Source of the DNA: JAUPTX01 sp964652835
GTDB taxonomy: Bacteria > Patescibacteriota > Minisyncoccia > Phycocordibacterales > CSBR16-119
Length of the DNA: 10,650 bases
Direction of reading: 5' to 3'
Assembly: GCA_964652835.1 (NCBI GenBank)
Contig: CAZZCB010000016.1
Coordinates: forward strand, 1 to 10,650
The notes beneath the pieces were generated by a model. It saw nothing but the letters and a program-made list of their open reading frames with translations, was not told the DNA's origin and searched no databases. The position numbers were made by a program, and so were the translations under genes. Below, piece after piece: positions 1-5,417 of the stretch (its first letter is position 1; each line of letters starts with the position of its first letter).

Positions 1-2
1 AC

Positions 3-638
3 TTAAAAGAAAAAGCAGAAACTGTTTTTCCGTATGTGAAAACAATTCAGCTAGATCTTATGGATGGGGAATACGTAGAGGCGAAAACTTGGCCATTTTT
101 CCCAAAACATAAAGAAGACGTAGAAGGAATTCTAAACGGAAAAGCTTTACCTTTTGCGGAAAGCGTAGACTACGAACTAGACCTGATGGTTCTTTCCCCT
201 GAAAGAGATTTGAAAAAATACATCGCAATGCGTCCAAAGAGAATTATTTTTCACGCGCGATCTATAGAAAACCATCTATCTTTTTTAGAACTTCTAAACA
301 GTTTTGATTTGAGATACGAGATGGATTTTGGCGTGGCTGTAGGAGCTAATGAAAATTTAGATTACGCACATGAGCTTATAAAAAATCTCGGTTTCGTACA
401 GATTATGGGTATTTATAATATTGGTCATCAGGGCGAGGCTTTCAATGAAAATGTTTTTGCACAGATAGAGAGCCTCAAAGAAAAATATCCCGGTGTTATA
501 ATCAGTATAGACGGAGGAGTTAATCTAGAAAATGCTAAAAGACTAAAAGATGCCGGAGTAGAGAGGCTTGTTTCTGGATCAACTATTTTTAATTCAGAGA
601 ATATTGATGAGGTAATTAATGTTTTAAGAAATGGATAA
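3..638 (+). CDS. rpe: Ribulose-phosphate 3-epimerase-like protein (5' end outside window)
   Basis: This is a TIM-barrel protein of the ribulose-phosphate 3-epimerase family, which interconverts ribulose-5-phosphate and xylulose-5-phosphate in the pentose phosphate pathway. The frame is open back to base 3 with family-like residues before the GTG at 36, so that GTG is internal and the true start lies upstream. Family landmarks run in order: QLDLMDG (codons 48-68), ELDLMV, IIFHAR, SIDGG and LVSGSTIF. In the family the metal site is His-x-Asp, a His in the DVHLMV motif, and an Asp in the DGG motif. Here the first His is Gln and the second is Asp, while both catalytic Asp residues remain. The usual PGFGGQ loop is replaced by a NIGHQGEAF segment. 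It precedes two transketolase genes, which fits the pathway. Fold assignment is confident; the epimerase activity is less so. Confidence 0.8.
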   Translation, partial: LKEKAETVFPYVKTIQLDLMDGEYVEAKTWPFFPKHKEDVEGILNGKALPFAESVDYELDLMVLSPERDLKKYIAMRPKRIIFHARSIENHLSFLELLNSFDLRYEMDFGVAVGANENLDYAHELIKNLGFVQIMGIYNIGHQGEAFNENVFAQIESLKEKYPGVIISIDGGVNLENAKRLKDAGVERLVSGSTIFNSENIDEVINVLRNG

Positions 639-858
639 AGAAAATAAAAAATTGATTATTGGCGGATTAATATTTTTGCTTCCATTTGGAGTATTATTTA
701 TTTTAGACATTCTTGGTGTAAATCTAAGTAGAAATTATCTCGGTGATTTTTATGGAATTCTAACTTTATTGGGCCTAGCATCTTCTGTTGCAGTACCTAT
801 TGGTATTATATTTATAATATCTGGTCTGATGCGTCAAATTAAAAAAACTAAAAAATAA
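631..858 (+). CDS. Small two-helix membrane protein, unknown function
   Basis: A 75-aa protein with two hydrophobic segments, about residues 8-28 and 41-66, that should span the membrane. Lysine-rich ends (DKENKK at the start, RQIKKTKK at the end) predict that both termini face the cytoplasm. The ATG overlaps the stop of the epimerase-like gene by 8 bases, and its stop shares one base with the next ATG (TAATG). It is therefore probably translationally coupled inside the sugar-phosphate operon. I recognise no family and see no catalytic residues. Its place between an epimerase and a transketolase subunit is unusual, because nothing in that pathway needs a membrane anchor. Confidence 0.75.
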   Translation: MDKENKKLIIGGLIFLLPFGVLFILDILGVNLSRNYLGDFYGILTLLGLASSVAVPIGIIFIISGLMRQIKKTKK

Positions 859-1721
859 TGCAAAACCTAACCCCACAAAAAGAAAAAGAATTAATGCTAA
901 AGGCGAATGATATTCGCCAAAGTATTGTTGATATGCTAGAAGACGCTGGTTCTGGGCACACAGCCGGGCCTTTAGGTATGACAGACATCTTCACAGCTTT
1001 CTATTTCCATATTTTAAATCACGATCCAAAACACCCAGACTGGAGCGAGCGCGACAGACTAATACTTTCAAACGGACACATTGTGCCGGTGCGTTATGCG
1101 ACTATGGCTCACGCCGGGTATTTCCCTCTAGAAGAACTAAAGACTCTAAGAAAATTTAAATCTCGCCTACAAGGTCACCCAGAAAGACATATGCTCCCAG
1201 GGCTTGAAACGACGTCTGGACCACTCGGCTCAGGGCTCTCACAAGCCGCTGGGGTGGCTTATGCCGCGCGTATGGACGGAAAGAAGTTCAAAGTATATTG
1301 CTTTATGTCAGACGGGGAAATGCAAGCGGGGAATATCTGGGAAGCGGCGATGTTTGCTGGTGCGAACAAGCTTTCAAACCTGATCGGCGTGATAGACAGA
1401 AACAATATTCAGATAAACGGTATGACAGAAAACGTAATGCCGATAGAGCCACTAGCTGACAAATGGCGAGCTTTCGGTTGGCATGTTTTAGAAATCGACG
1501 GACATAATATGGAGGCGATAGTAGACGCTGTTTCAGAAGCGCATGCTATTTTTGAAAAACCGATAATGATAATAGCACACACGATCCCAGGAAAGGGGAT
1601 TAAAGAAATAGAATATGATTTCGAGTGGCATGGAAAACCACCAACAAAAGAGGAAGAACAAAAGTTTTTAAAAGAGCTTAGGACGATGAGAGGCCAGATT
1701 GAAGCTAGTCACAGTAATTAA
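858..1721 (+). CDS. tktN: Transketolase, N-terminal (thiamine diphosphate-binding) subunit
   Basis: This 287-aa protein matches the N-terminal half of transketolase, which moves two-carbon ketol units between sugar phosphates in the non-oxidative pentose phosphate pathway. The thiamine diphosphate/Mg signature begins with SDGE (151-154) and ends with RNN (181-183). Other landmarks are SGH near residue 32, LSNGH (70-74, transketolases usually have SxGH), GHPE (106-109), GSGLSQAAG (124-132) and WHGK (257-260). The C-terminal pyrimidine and transketolase-C domains are absent here and are encoded by the next gene, two bases downstream. The ATG shares one base with the stop of the preceding membrane protein gene and has no Shine-Dalgarno sequence, so translation is probably coupled. 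Split transketolases are known in many archaea and bacteria, so the split alone does not mean the gene is broken. Confidence 0.96.
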   Translation: MQNLTPQKEKELMLKANDIRQSIVDMLEDAGSGHTAGPLGMTDIFTAFYFHILNHDPKHPDWSERDRLILSNGHIVPVRYATMAHAGYFPLEELKTLRKFKSRLQGHPERHMLPGLETTSGPLGSGLSQAAGVAYAARMDGKKFKVYCFMSDGEMQAGNIWEAAMFAGANKLSNLIGVIDRNNIQINGMTENVMPIEPLADKWRAFGWHVLEIDGHNMEAIVDAVSEAHAIFEKPIMIIAHTIPGKGIKEIEYDFEWHGKPPTKEEEQKFLKELRTMRGQIEASHSN

Positions 1722-1722
1722 A

Positions 1723-2724
1723 ATGCTAAACGAAAATTCAAAATTAAATAACAATACGTTTGATATTGAAAAGTTAAAACAAGTTCCTACTCGGGACGGT
1801 TTTGGTCATGGTCTTGTAGAGGCAGGCGGGCTAGACGAAAAAGTTTTGGCTTTGTGTGCGGACCTCGCAGAGTCTACTCGTGCGCATTGGTTTAAAGAAA
1901 AGTTTCCTGAGCGATATGTGGAGCTCGGTGTCGCAGAACAAAACCTTGCGACTGTGGCTTCTGGGATGGCAAATTATGGGAAAATCCCTTTCGTAATGTC
2001 TTACGCGACTTTTTCTCCTGGAAGAAGTAACGAACAAGTCCGTACGACAATCGCTCTAAACAACGTGCCGGTGAAAATCGTCGGTTGTCATGCAGGGCTT
2101 TCTGTTGGTCCTGACGGAGCAACTCACCAAGCTCTTGAAGATATTGCTTTGATGCGAGTTCTGCCAAATATGCAGGTCATTGTACCGGCTGATGGCGAGG
2201 AAGCTCGCAAAGCAACGCTTGCGATAGCGAAAAGCGGTAAGCCAACATACCTACGTTTAGGACGTGACAAATCTCCAGAGTTCACGACAGCTGAAACTCC
2301 TTTTGAGATAGGGAAGGCTGATATTTTATTTAAATCAAAAAATCCACAGGTGGTGATCGTGGCTTGTGGAGCCTTGGTTCACAATTCGCTTTTAGCTGCG
2401 CACGAGCTTGAAAAAGAGGGCCTCGGCACAGCTGTAGTAAACATGGCGACGATAAAGCCTTTCGATAAAAGAATACTTCCTTTTATAAAAGAAGTTGGAG
2501 CGCTGGTAACAGCCGAAGAGCACCAAGTGGCGGGAGGACTCGGAAGTTTACTTTCAGAAGAGATGGCGAAGTTTTTCCCAGTACCGCAAGAGTTCATCGG
2601 CGTGCATGACAGGTTCGGTCAGACAGGTAATACAAAAGAGCTTTTTGCAGAATACGGACTTGATGTCACCCACATAAAACTCGCAGTCAAAAAAGTTTTT
2701 AAAAGAAAGAATGGCTCAAAATAA
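1723..2724 (+). CDS. tktC: Transketolase, C-terminal subunit
   Basis: This 333-aa protein supplies the second half of transketolase: the pyrimidine-binding domain and the C-terminal domain. Visible motifs are GVAEQNL, with the catalytic Glu at about residue 72; GPDGATHQ (129-136); then TAEEH and GGLGS, and RFGQTG near the C-terminus. It should pair with the upstream N subunit to form the complete thiamine diphosphate site at their interface. The ATG at 1723 lies two bases after the upstream stop. An in-frame TTG at 1699 would add eight residues inside the upstream gene and is less likely. No Shine-Dalgarno sequence is present, so re-initiation after the N subunit is probable. A terminator follows 12 bases past the stop, ending the operon. 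Confidence 0.96.
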   Translation: MLNENSKLNNNTFDIEKLKQVPTRDGFGHGLVEAGGLDEKVLALCADLAESTRAHWFKEKFPERYVELGVAEQNLATVASGMANYGKIPFVMSYATFSPGRSNEQVRTTIALNNVPVKIVGCHAGLSVGPDGATHQALEDIALMRVLPNMQVIVPADGEEARKATLAIAKSGKPTYLRLGRDKSPEFTTAETPFEIGKADILFKSKNPQVVIVACGALVHNSLLAAHELEKEGLGTAVVNMATIKPFDKRILPFIKEVGALVTAEEHQVAGGLGSLLSEEMAKFFPVPQEFIGVHDRFGQTGNTKELFAEYGLDVTHIKLAVKKVFKRKNGSK

Positions 2725-2735
2725 AATAAATAGAA

Positions 2736-2767
2736 AAACTAAAACCCGCAAATGCGGGTTTTAGTTT
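2736..2767. terminator. Bidirectional intrinsic terminator between convergent operons
   Basis: A perfect 14-bp inverted repeat (2736-2749 with 2754-2767) has a 4-base AAAT loop. The arms have a GC-rich tip (CCCGC/GCGGG) and an A/T-rich base, so the RNA from either strand ends in a U-rich tract. It closes the plus-strand transketolase operon and the minus-strand pfkB operon. The stop codon of the minus-strand 114-aa gene (2761-2763) lies inside the 3' arm. Confidence 0.9.
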
Positions 2768-3105
2768 AATCCCATCAAACCTTCATCGTAAGTGTCTTTA
2801 TCAGATTGTTCTAGTGCAATCTGTTCTCGTATTAGATTTTTTAGCTCTGTGTGTAAAAAATTTCTTTTATTTTTTAATTCTTTTAGAATTACAGAATAAG
2901 CGCCATGTCTTACTTCTGGTACGGGGTTTTCAAATTCATCATCTCCACCCATTTCTTTTTCCGTCGAAATTATTTGATATCCCAATACTTCAATTTCTTC
3001 AAGTTTTGCATTTATCTTTCCCTCTAATAATTTTAATCCCTCAAGAGTCATTGATTCTGGTTTTAAGTTTAAATCCTGAGGTCTAATTTGTCTTGGTGTT
3101 TCCAT
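2761..3105 (-). CDS. Hypothetical coiled-coil protein, 114 aa
   Basis: I do not recognise this protein. It is soluble, charged and probably almost all helical. Heptad-like stretches lie at about residues 20-50 (rich in L, E and K) and 70-102 (ILKELKNKRNFLHTEL and onward), separated by an acidic, proline-containing segment with GGDDEFENPVPEV. It has no signal peptide, membrane segment or Cys. It is the last gene of the minus-strand pfkB operon, 10 bases after the 83-aa gene, and its stop codon sits within the shared terminator. The ATG has only A/T-rich sequence upstream. The length and antiparallel helical pattern would suit a small scaffold or partner protein, but that is only a shape argument. 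Confidence 0.75.
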   Translation of the reverse strand: METPRQIRPQDLNLKPESMTLEGLKLLEGKINAKLEEIEVLGYQIISTEKEMGGDDEFENPVPEVRHGAYSVILKELKNKRNFLHTELKNLIREQIALEQSDKDTYDEGLMGLN

Positions 3106-3115
3106 AAAATATAAA

Positions 3116-3367
3116 TTAATTTTTCATACTCTCTCTTATTTGTCTTTCTTGATCATTTAATTCTTTTAGGTTGAAATTTAATCCTGTGACTTCTAAATTA
3201 TCTTCACTAATACCTTTTGCTTTAAGGCTGTCTAATTTTTTTTTAATTGCGTCTCTTTGCCCGTTAATTAAGGTTAAGGAACCAGTATAAACAGCAGTGT
3301 CACTAATTTCTTCTTCACTATTGTTTTTAAATTTTGCCCCCAAATTTGGCGTTTGCTCTAAACTCAT
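3116..3367 (-). CDS. Hypothetical small charged helical protein, 83 aa
   Basis: An unrecognised 83-aa protein beginning MSLEQTPNLG. The first 30 residues look disordered and acidic (NNSEEEISD). The rest alternates charged helices, with AIKKKLDSLKAKG followed by LNFNLKELNDQERQIRESM. It has no Cys, signal peptide or membrane segment. Its ATG is separated by one base from the stop of the preceding 55-aa gene, a strong sign of translational coupling within the pfkB operon. The opening MSLE is shared with that 55-aa protein, and the 104-aa protein at 5101 begins with MSIE. This hints at a common type of N-terminus but is too short to prove homology. Confidence 0.72.
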   Translation of the reverse strand: MSLEQTPNLGAKFKNNSEEEISDTAVYTGSLTLINGQRDAIKKKLDSLKAKGISEDNLEVTGLNFNLKELNDQERQIRESMKN

Positions 3368-3368
3368 A

Positions 3369-3536
3369 TTATTTATTTCTTAATTCTTCTAATACTTTTT
3401 TCAATTTATTTATCTTTTTTTCGTCTGTTGTTATTTCCAGCTCTTGTTCTACTCTAGAGATTGACTCTTCTAGCATCTTTGCTCTTTCTTCTTTGTTTTC
3501 TAAAGTATCGTTTCTAAACCCATTTTCTAAACTCAT
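3369..3536 (-). CDS. Hypothetical 55-aa coiled-coil protein
   Basis: A short ORF of 55 codons (MSLENGFRND at the start, LEELRNK at the end) filling exactly the gap between pfkB and the 83-aa gene. Residues 14-55 form one predicted amphipathic coiled coil rich in E and K (EESISRVEQELEI, INKLKKVLEELRNK). Its ATG is one base after the pfkB stop (TAACATG on the coding strand), and its stop is one base before the next ATG. This tiling leaves no untranslated gap, which is the main evidence that it is a real gene. There is no recognisable family. An oligomerising peptide is the simplest reading of the heptads. Confidence 0.7.
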   Translation of the reverse strand: MSLENGFRNDTLENKEERAKMLEESISRVEQELEITTDEKKINKLKKVLEELRNK

Positions 3537-3537
3537 G

Positions 3538-4539
3538 TTAGTTAATTTTCTTAGGTTTGTAATAAGGTGGCGCTTTTGCCAGCCATTCTTCTAGCTTTTT
3601 TCGCGTCAAAAGACCTTTTTGTGCTCCCACATATTGTACCACAGACATAGAGTTCACTGGGCCCCACATTAGCGCTTGTTCTACCGGCATCCCTAAAGCC
3701 AGCGCGGTGGTAAAAGTGCTTGAAAAAGAGTCTCCAGCGCCTGTGCGCTCCACTGGAGGCTTCGGATCTGGATACATCGGTATATAGAGCATGTCTTGTC
3801 CATCATAAGTATACGCGCCTTTTGGCCCGTCTGTGATCACCGCTATTTTCGGCCCCAAATCACGCACACCTTTTAGAAGTTTTTGAATATCTTTTTCTTT
3901 TGTATTTAAAATCCTTTGAGATTCTTCTACGTTGCAAAAGAAAACATATGAAGCTTCATAAATATCTTTTAGTTTTTCCACGCCAGAATTAATCTGAAAA
4001 GTCCCAGGTTGAAAAGCGAGTTTAATATTATTTTCTTTTGCATATTTTGCGACGGCGTGTTGGTAGTGTAGTGAATTCTCCGCAAGGGAAGAAAGGTAAA
4101 TCCATTCTGGAGCTTCAGAGTCTTTCATAACTCCTGCGAAGTCGTAGTTAAACTGGCTGTGTTTTACGAGGATTGTTCTTTCGGCTTCAAAGCTCAGCAC
4201 ATAGTGATAGTTTGTTTTAAAACCGTCTTGAATCTGGACTAAATCAGTTTTAACCCCGTTTTCTTTTAGGGTTTCGATACATTCTTTTCCCTCATTGTCG
4301 TTTCCGACGTGAGTTATGATAGCAGAGTCTAAACCAAGTCTTGTTGCGGATACGACGGCGTTCGGGCTGTTCCCGACAGCCTTCACCACTTCTACATCTT
4401 TGTATGGGATCTTGTCACCAAAACGCATTGAGATAGTGCAGTTTGCGTCGTCAATGTCGCAAGTTACCCGGGCGTCTTGTAACTGTATAAAAGCATCTGT
4501 GACGATATCGCCGATGGCTAAGAATTTAACTTTTTTCAT
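3538..4539 (-). CDS. PfkB-family carbohydrate kinase
   Basis: This 333-aa cytoplasmic kinase belongs to the ribokinase/PfkB superfamily, which phosphorylates sugars or related small alcohols with ATP. The N-terminal family signature is AVGNSPNAVVSATRLG (54-69), the NxxE motif is NVEE (203-206), TDGPKG (236-241) is the nucleotide-side turn, and ERTGAGDSF (264-272) carries the catalytic base Asp270 and anion hole. Length is typical. Residues 25-45 form an insertion-like lid segment with two Cys. The substrate cannot be read from sequence; ribokinase, fructokinase, phosphofructokinase-like and nucleoside kinase roles all remain open. It heads a minus-strand operon with three small coiled-coil genes. 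An extended -10 box ends 6 bases before its ATG, so the transcript is probably leaderless. Confidence 0.93.
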   Translation of the reverse strand: MKKVKFLAIGDIVTDAFIQLQDARVTCDIDDANCTISMRFGDKIPYKDVEVVKAVGNSPNAVVSATRLGLDSAIITHVGNDNEGKECIETLKENGVKTDLVQIQDGFKTNYHYVLSFEAERTILVKHSQFNYDFAGVMKDSEAPEWIYLSSLAENSLHYQHAVAKYAKENNIKLAFQPGTFQINSGVEKLKDIYEASYVFFCNVEESQRILNTKEKDIQKLLKGVRDLGPKIAVITDGPKGAYTYDGQDMLYIPMYPDPKPPVERTGAGDSFSSTFTTALALGMPVEQALMWGPVNSMSVVQYVGAQKGLLTRKKLEEWLAKAPPYYKPKKIN

Positions 4540-4545
4540 TACCTA

Positions 4546-4554
4546 ATTGTATCA
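4546..4554 (-). promoter_or_regulatory. Extended -10 promoter of the pfkB operon
   Basis: On the minus strand TGATACAAT (TGn plus TACAAT, hexamer at 4546-4551) ends six bases before the pfkB ATG at 4539. Transcription would begin at or within a base or two of the ATG, giving a leaderless mRNA. I see no convincing -35 box, which an extended -10 can do without. Confidence 0.6.
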
Positions 4555-4583
4555 GTAAAAGTCTAATAAATAATCCACAGGTG

Positions 4584-4613
4584 TTGACCGTTTTTTATCT
4601 TTTAGCCTAGAAT
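4584..4613 (+). promoter_or_regulatory. Sigma-70-type promoter for the DksA-like gene
   Basis: TTGACC (4584-4589), an 18-bp spacer and TAGAAT (4608-4613) form a good housekeeping promoter reading toward the gene at 4661. The transcript would have a leader of about 40 nt, longer than for most genes here. It lies back to back with the pfkB promoter in a 121-bp divergent region. Confidence 0.65.
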
Positions 4614-4660
4614 TATTCCTCAACGTTCTTGATTAAACAAATCACCAAAATCACCGGACC

Positions 4661-5035
4661 ATGAGAGTTACAAGCGTAAGTCGCAGGAAAGAAGCTCAGC
4701 CCGCTCCAGCCTCCATAATCAAGCATTCTAATGCTTTTTTGAAAAAGATGCATGAGGTCTTGAATCGTAGGCTTGAAAGCACAGAAGCTACTGTGGCTAG
4801 TTACAGGATTAGCCTTCAAGAAATTTCTGATCAACGAAACGAAGAAGGTGTTCATCTTCTCAAGGAAGAGCTCGAAGCGCTTTTGTCGCATGAACTTAAT
4901 AAGATGGGCGATATCAAAGCGGCCATCTTTCGTATTCAAAATGGAACTTACGGTATTTGTGAGTTAACGGGCATGCTCATAAGCGCTGACCGACTTAAGG
5001 CATTACCCACCGCCACAACCAATATCATCAGGTAA
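4661..5035 (+). CDS. DksA/TraR-family protein lacking the zinc finger
   Basis: A 124-aa protein whose C-terminal half fits the DksA/TraR family, regulators that enter the RNA polymerase secondary channel through a coiled coil. Residues 25-93 are predicted helical hairpin, and AAIFRIQNGTYGICELTG (87-104) followed by ISADRLKALPTA matches the family zinc-finger region. Only one Cys of the usual four remains (Cys100). Position 103 is Thr, and the C-terminal CxxC pair is missing, so zinc binding is unlikely, as in the Cys-poor members seen in Bacteroidetes. The Asp-rich DxxDxA tip of E. coli DksA is not obvious. The gene is monocistronic, with its own promoter and terminator. Base composition is visibly more GC-rich than the neighbours. 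The sequence GGACC directly precedes the ATG, a poorly spaced Shine-Dalgarno remnant at best. Confidence 0.78.
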   Translation: MRVTSVSRRKEAQPAPASIIKHSNAFLKKMHEVLNRRLESTEATVASYRISLQEISDQRNEEGVHLLKEELEALLSHELNKMGDIKAAIFRIQNGTYGICELTGMLISADRLKALPTATTNIIR

Positions 5036-5055
5036 CCAAACGCGTTACCCGAAAG

Positions 5056-5084
5056 GCCACCCAAAGACAATTGGGTGGCTTTTT
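5056..5084 (+). terminator. Intrinsic terminator of the DksA-like gene
   Basis: A perfect 9-bp stem (GCCACCCAA at 5056-5064 with its complement at 5071-5079), a 6-base loop and a run of five T (5080-5084). The -10 box of the next gene begins two bases later. Confidence 0.92.
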
Positions 5085-5092
5085 GCTATAAT
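5064..5092 (+). promoter_or_regulatory. Promoter of the 104-aa gene and FAD oxidase, embedded in terminator
   Basis: TGCTATAAT (hexamer TATAAT at 5087-5092) is an extended, consensus -10 box. A partial -35 match, AAGACA (5064-5069), lies at a 17-bp spacing inside the terminator hairpin. The hexamer ends 8 bases before the ATG at 5101, so the mRNA should have essentially no leader. Confidence 0.65.
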
Positions 5093-5100
5093 GAATTTAT

Positions 5101-5415
5101 ATGAGTATAGAAAATCCCGAAAAACCAAAAATGAAGATAGTTCATATTAAAGATAAGTATGTTGGCGGAAAAGAAGACTTATCTAATTTAAAAGATGAAA
5201 AAAATAATTTTTTAGAAAAAGATTTTCTCGAAGGAGAAATAGATTTTACAGATAATCAAAAAGATAAACAGAAAAAACTAGAAGAGCTTCGCGAAGCATA
5301 TTCACTTCTAAAACAAAAACTAGACATGGATAAAGTTGGAAAAGAAGAAAAAGATATCATAGTTAATAAAATTGCTCAAATAGAGTTTGCTCTAAGACAA
5401 CTATTACTTTCATAA
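5101..5415 (+). CDS. Hypothetical charged coiled-coil protein, 104 aa
   Basis: An unrecognised, very acidic and lysine-rich soluble protein beginning MSIENPEKPK. Residues 1-60 look mostly disordered, with KIVHIKDKYVGG as the only hydrophobic patch. Residues 58-102 form a predicted helical hairpin (KKLEELREAYSLLKQKL, then IVNKIAQIEFALRQLLL). No Cys, signal or membrane segment is present. It has a consensus promoter, no Shine-Dalgarno sequence, and lies two bases upstream of the FAD oxidase gene, so the two form one operon. Size and composition resemble the three small proteins behind pfkB, but no alignment supports kinship beyond the MSxE start and the coiled-coil tail. Confidence 0.75.
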   Translation: MSIENPEKPKMKIVHIKDKYVGGKEDLSNLKDEKNNFLEKDFLEGEIDFTDNQKDKQKKLEELREAYSLLKQKLDMDKVGKEEKDIIVNKIAQIEFALRQLLLS

Positions 5416-5417
5416 TT

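Noticed and set aside
1699..1722. TTG start for the transketolase C subunit inside the N-subunit gene
   Set aside because: An ATG two bases after the upstream stop gives the expected length; the extra eight residues have no family support.
1831..2167. Two overlapping minus-strand frames within the transketolase C gene
   Set aside because: They lie opposite a well-conserved coding sequence, have no promoter or family pattern, and look like shadows of its codon bias.
2814..3594. Plus-strand frames opposite the small coiled-coil genes
   Set aside because: They are rich in Phe, Leu and Ser, as expected from the complement of Lys/Glu-rich genes, and lack promoters or start signals.
4571..4579. 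DnaA-box-like TAATCCACA in the divergent promoter region
   Set aside because: A single 8-of-9 match with no cluster, no AT-rich unwinding region and no dnaA/dnaN nearby is no evidence of an origin.
4613..4939. Minus-strand frame of 108 codons opposite the DksA-like gene
   Set aside because: The plus-strand frame has the family motifs, a promoter and a terminator; the minus frame has none.
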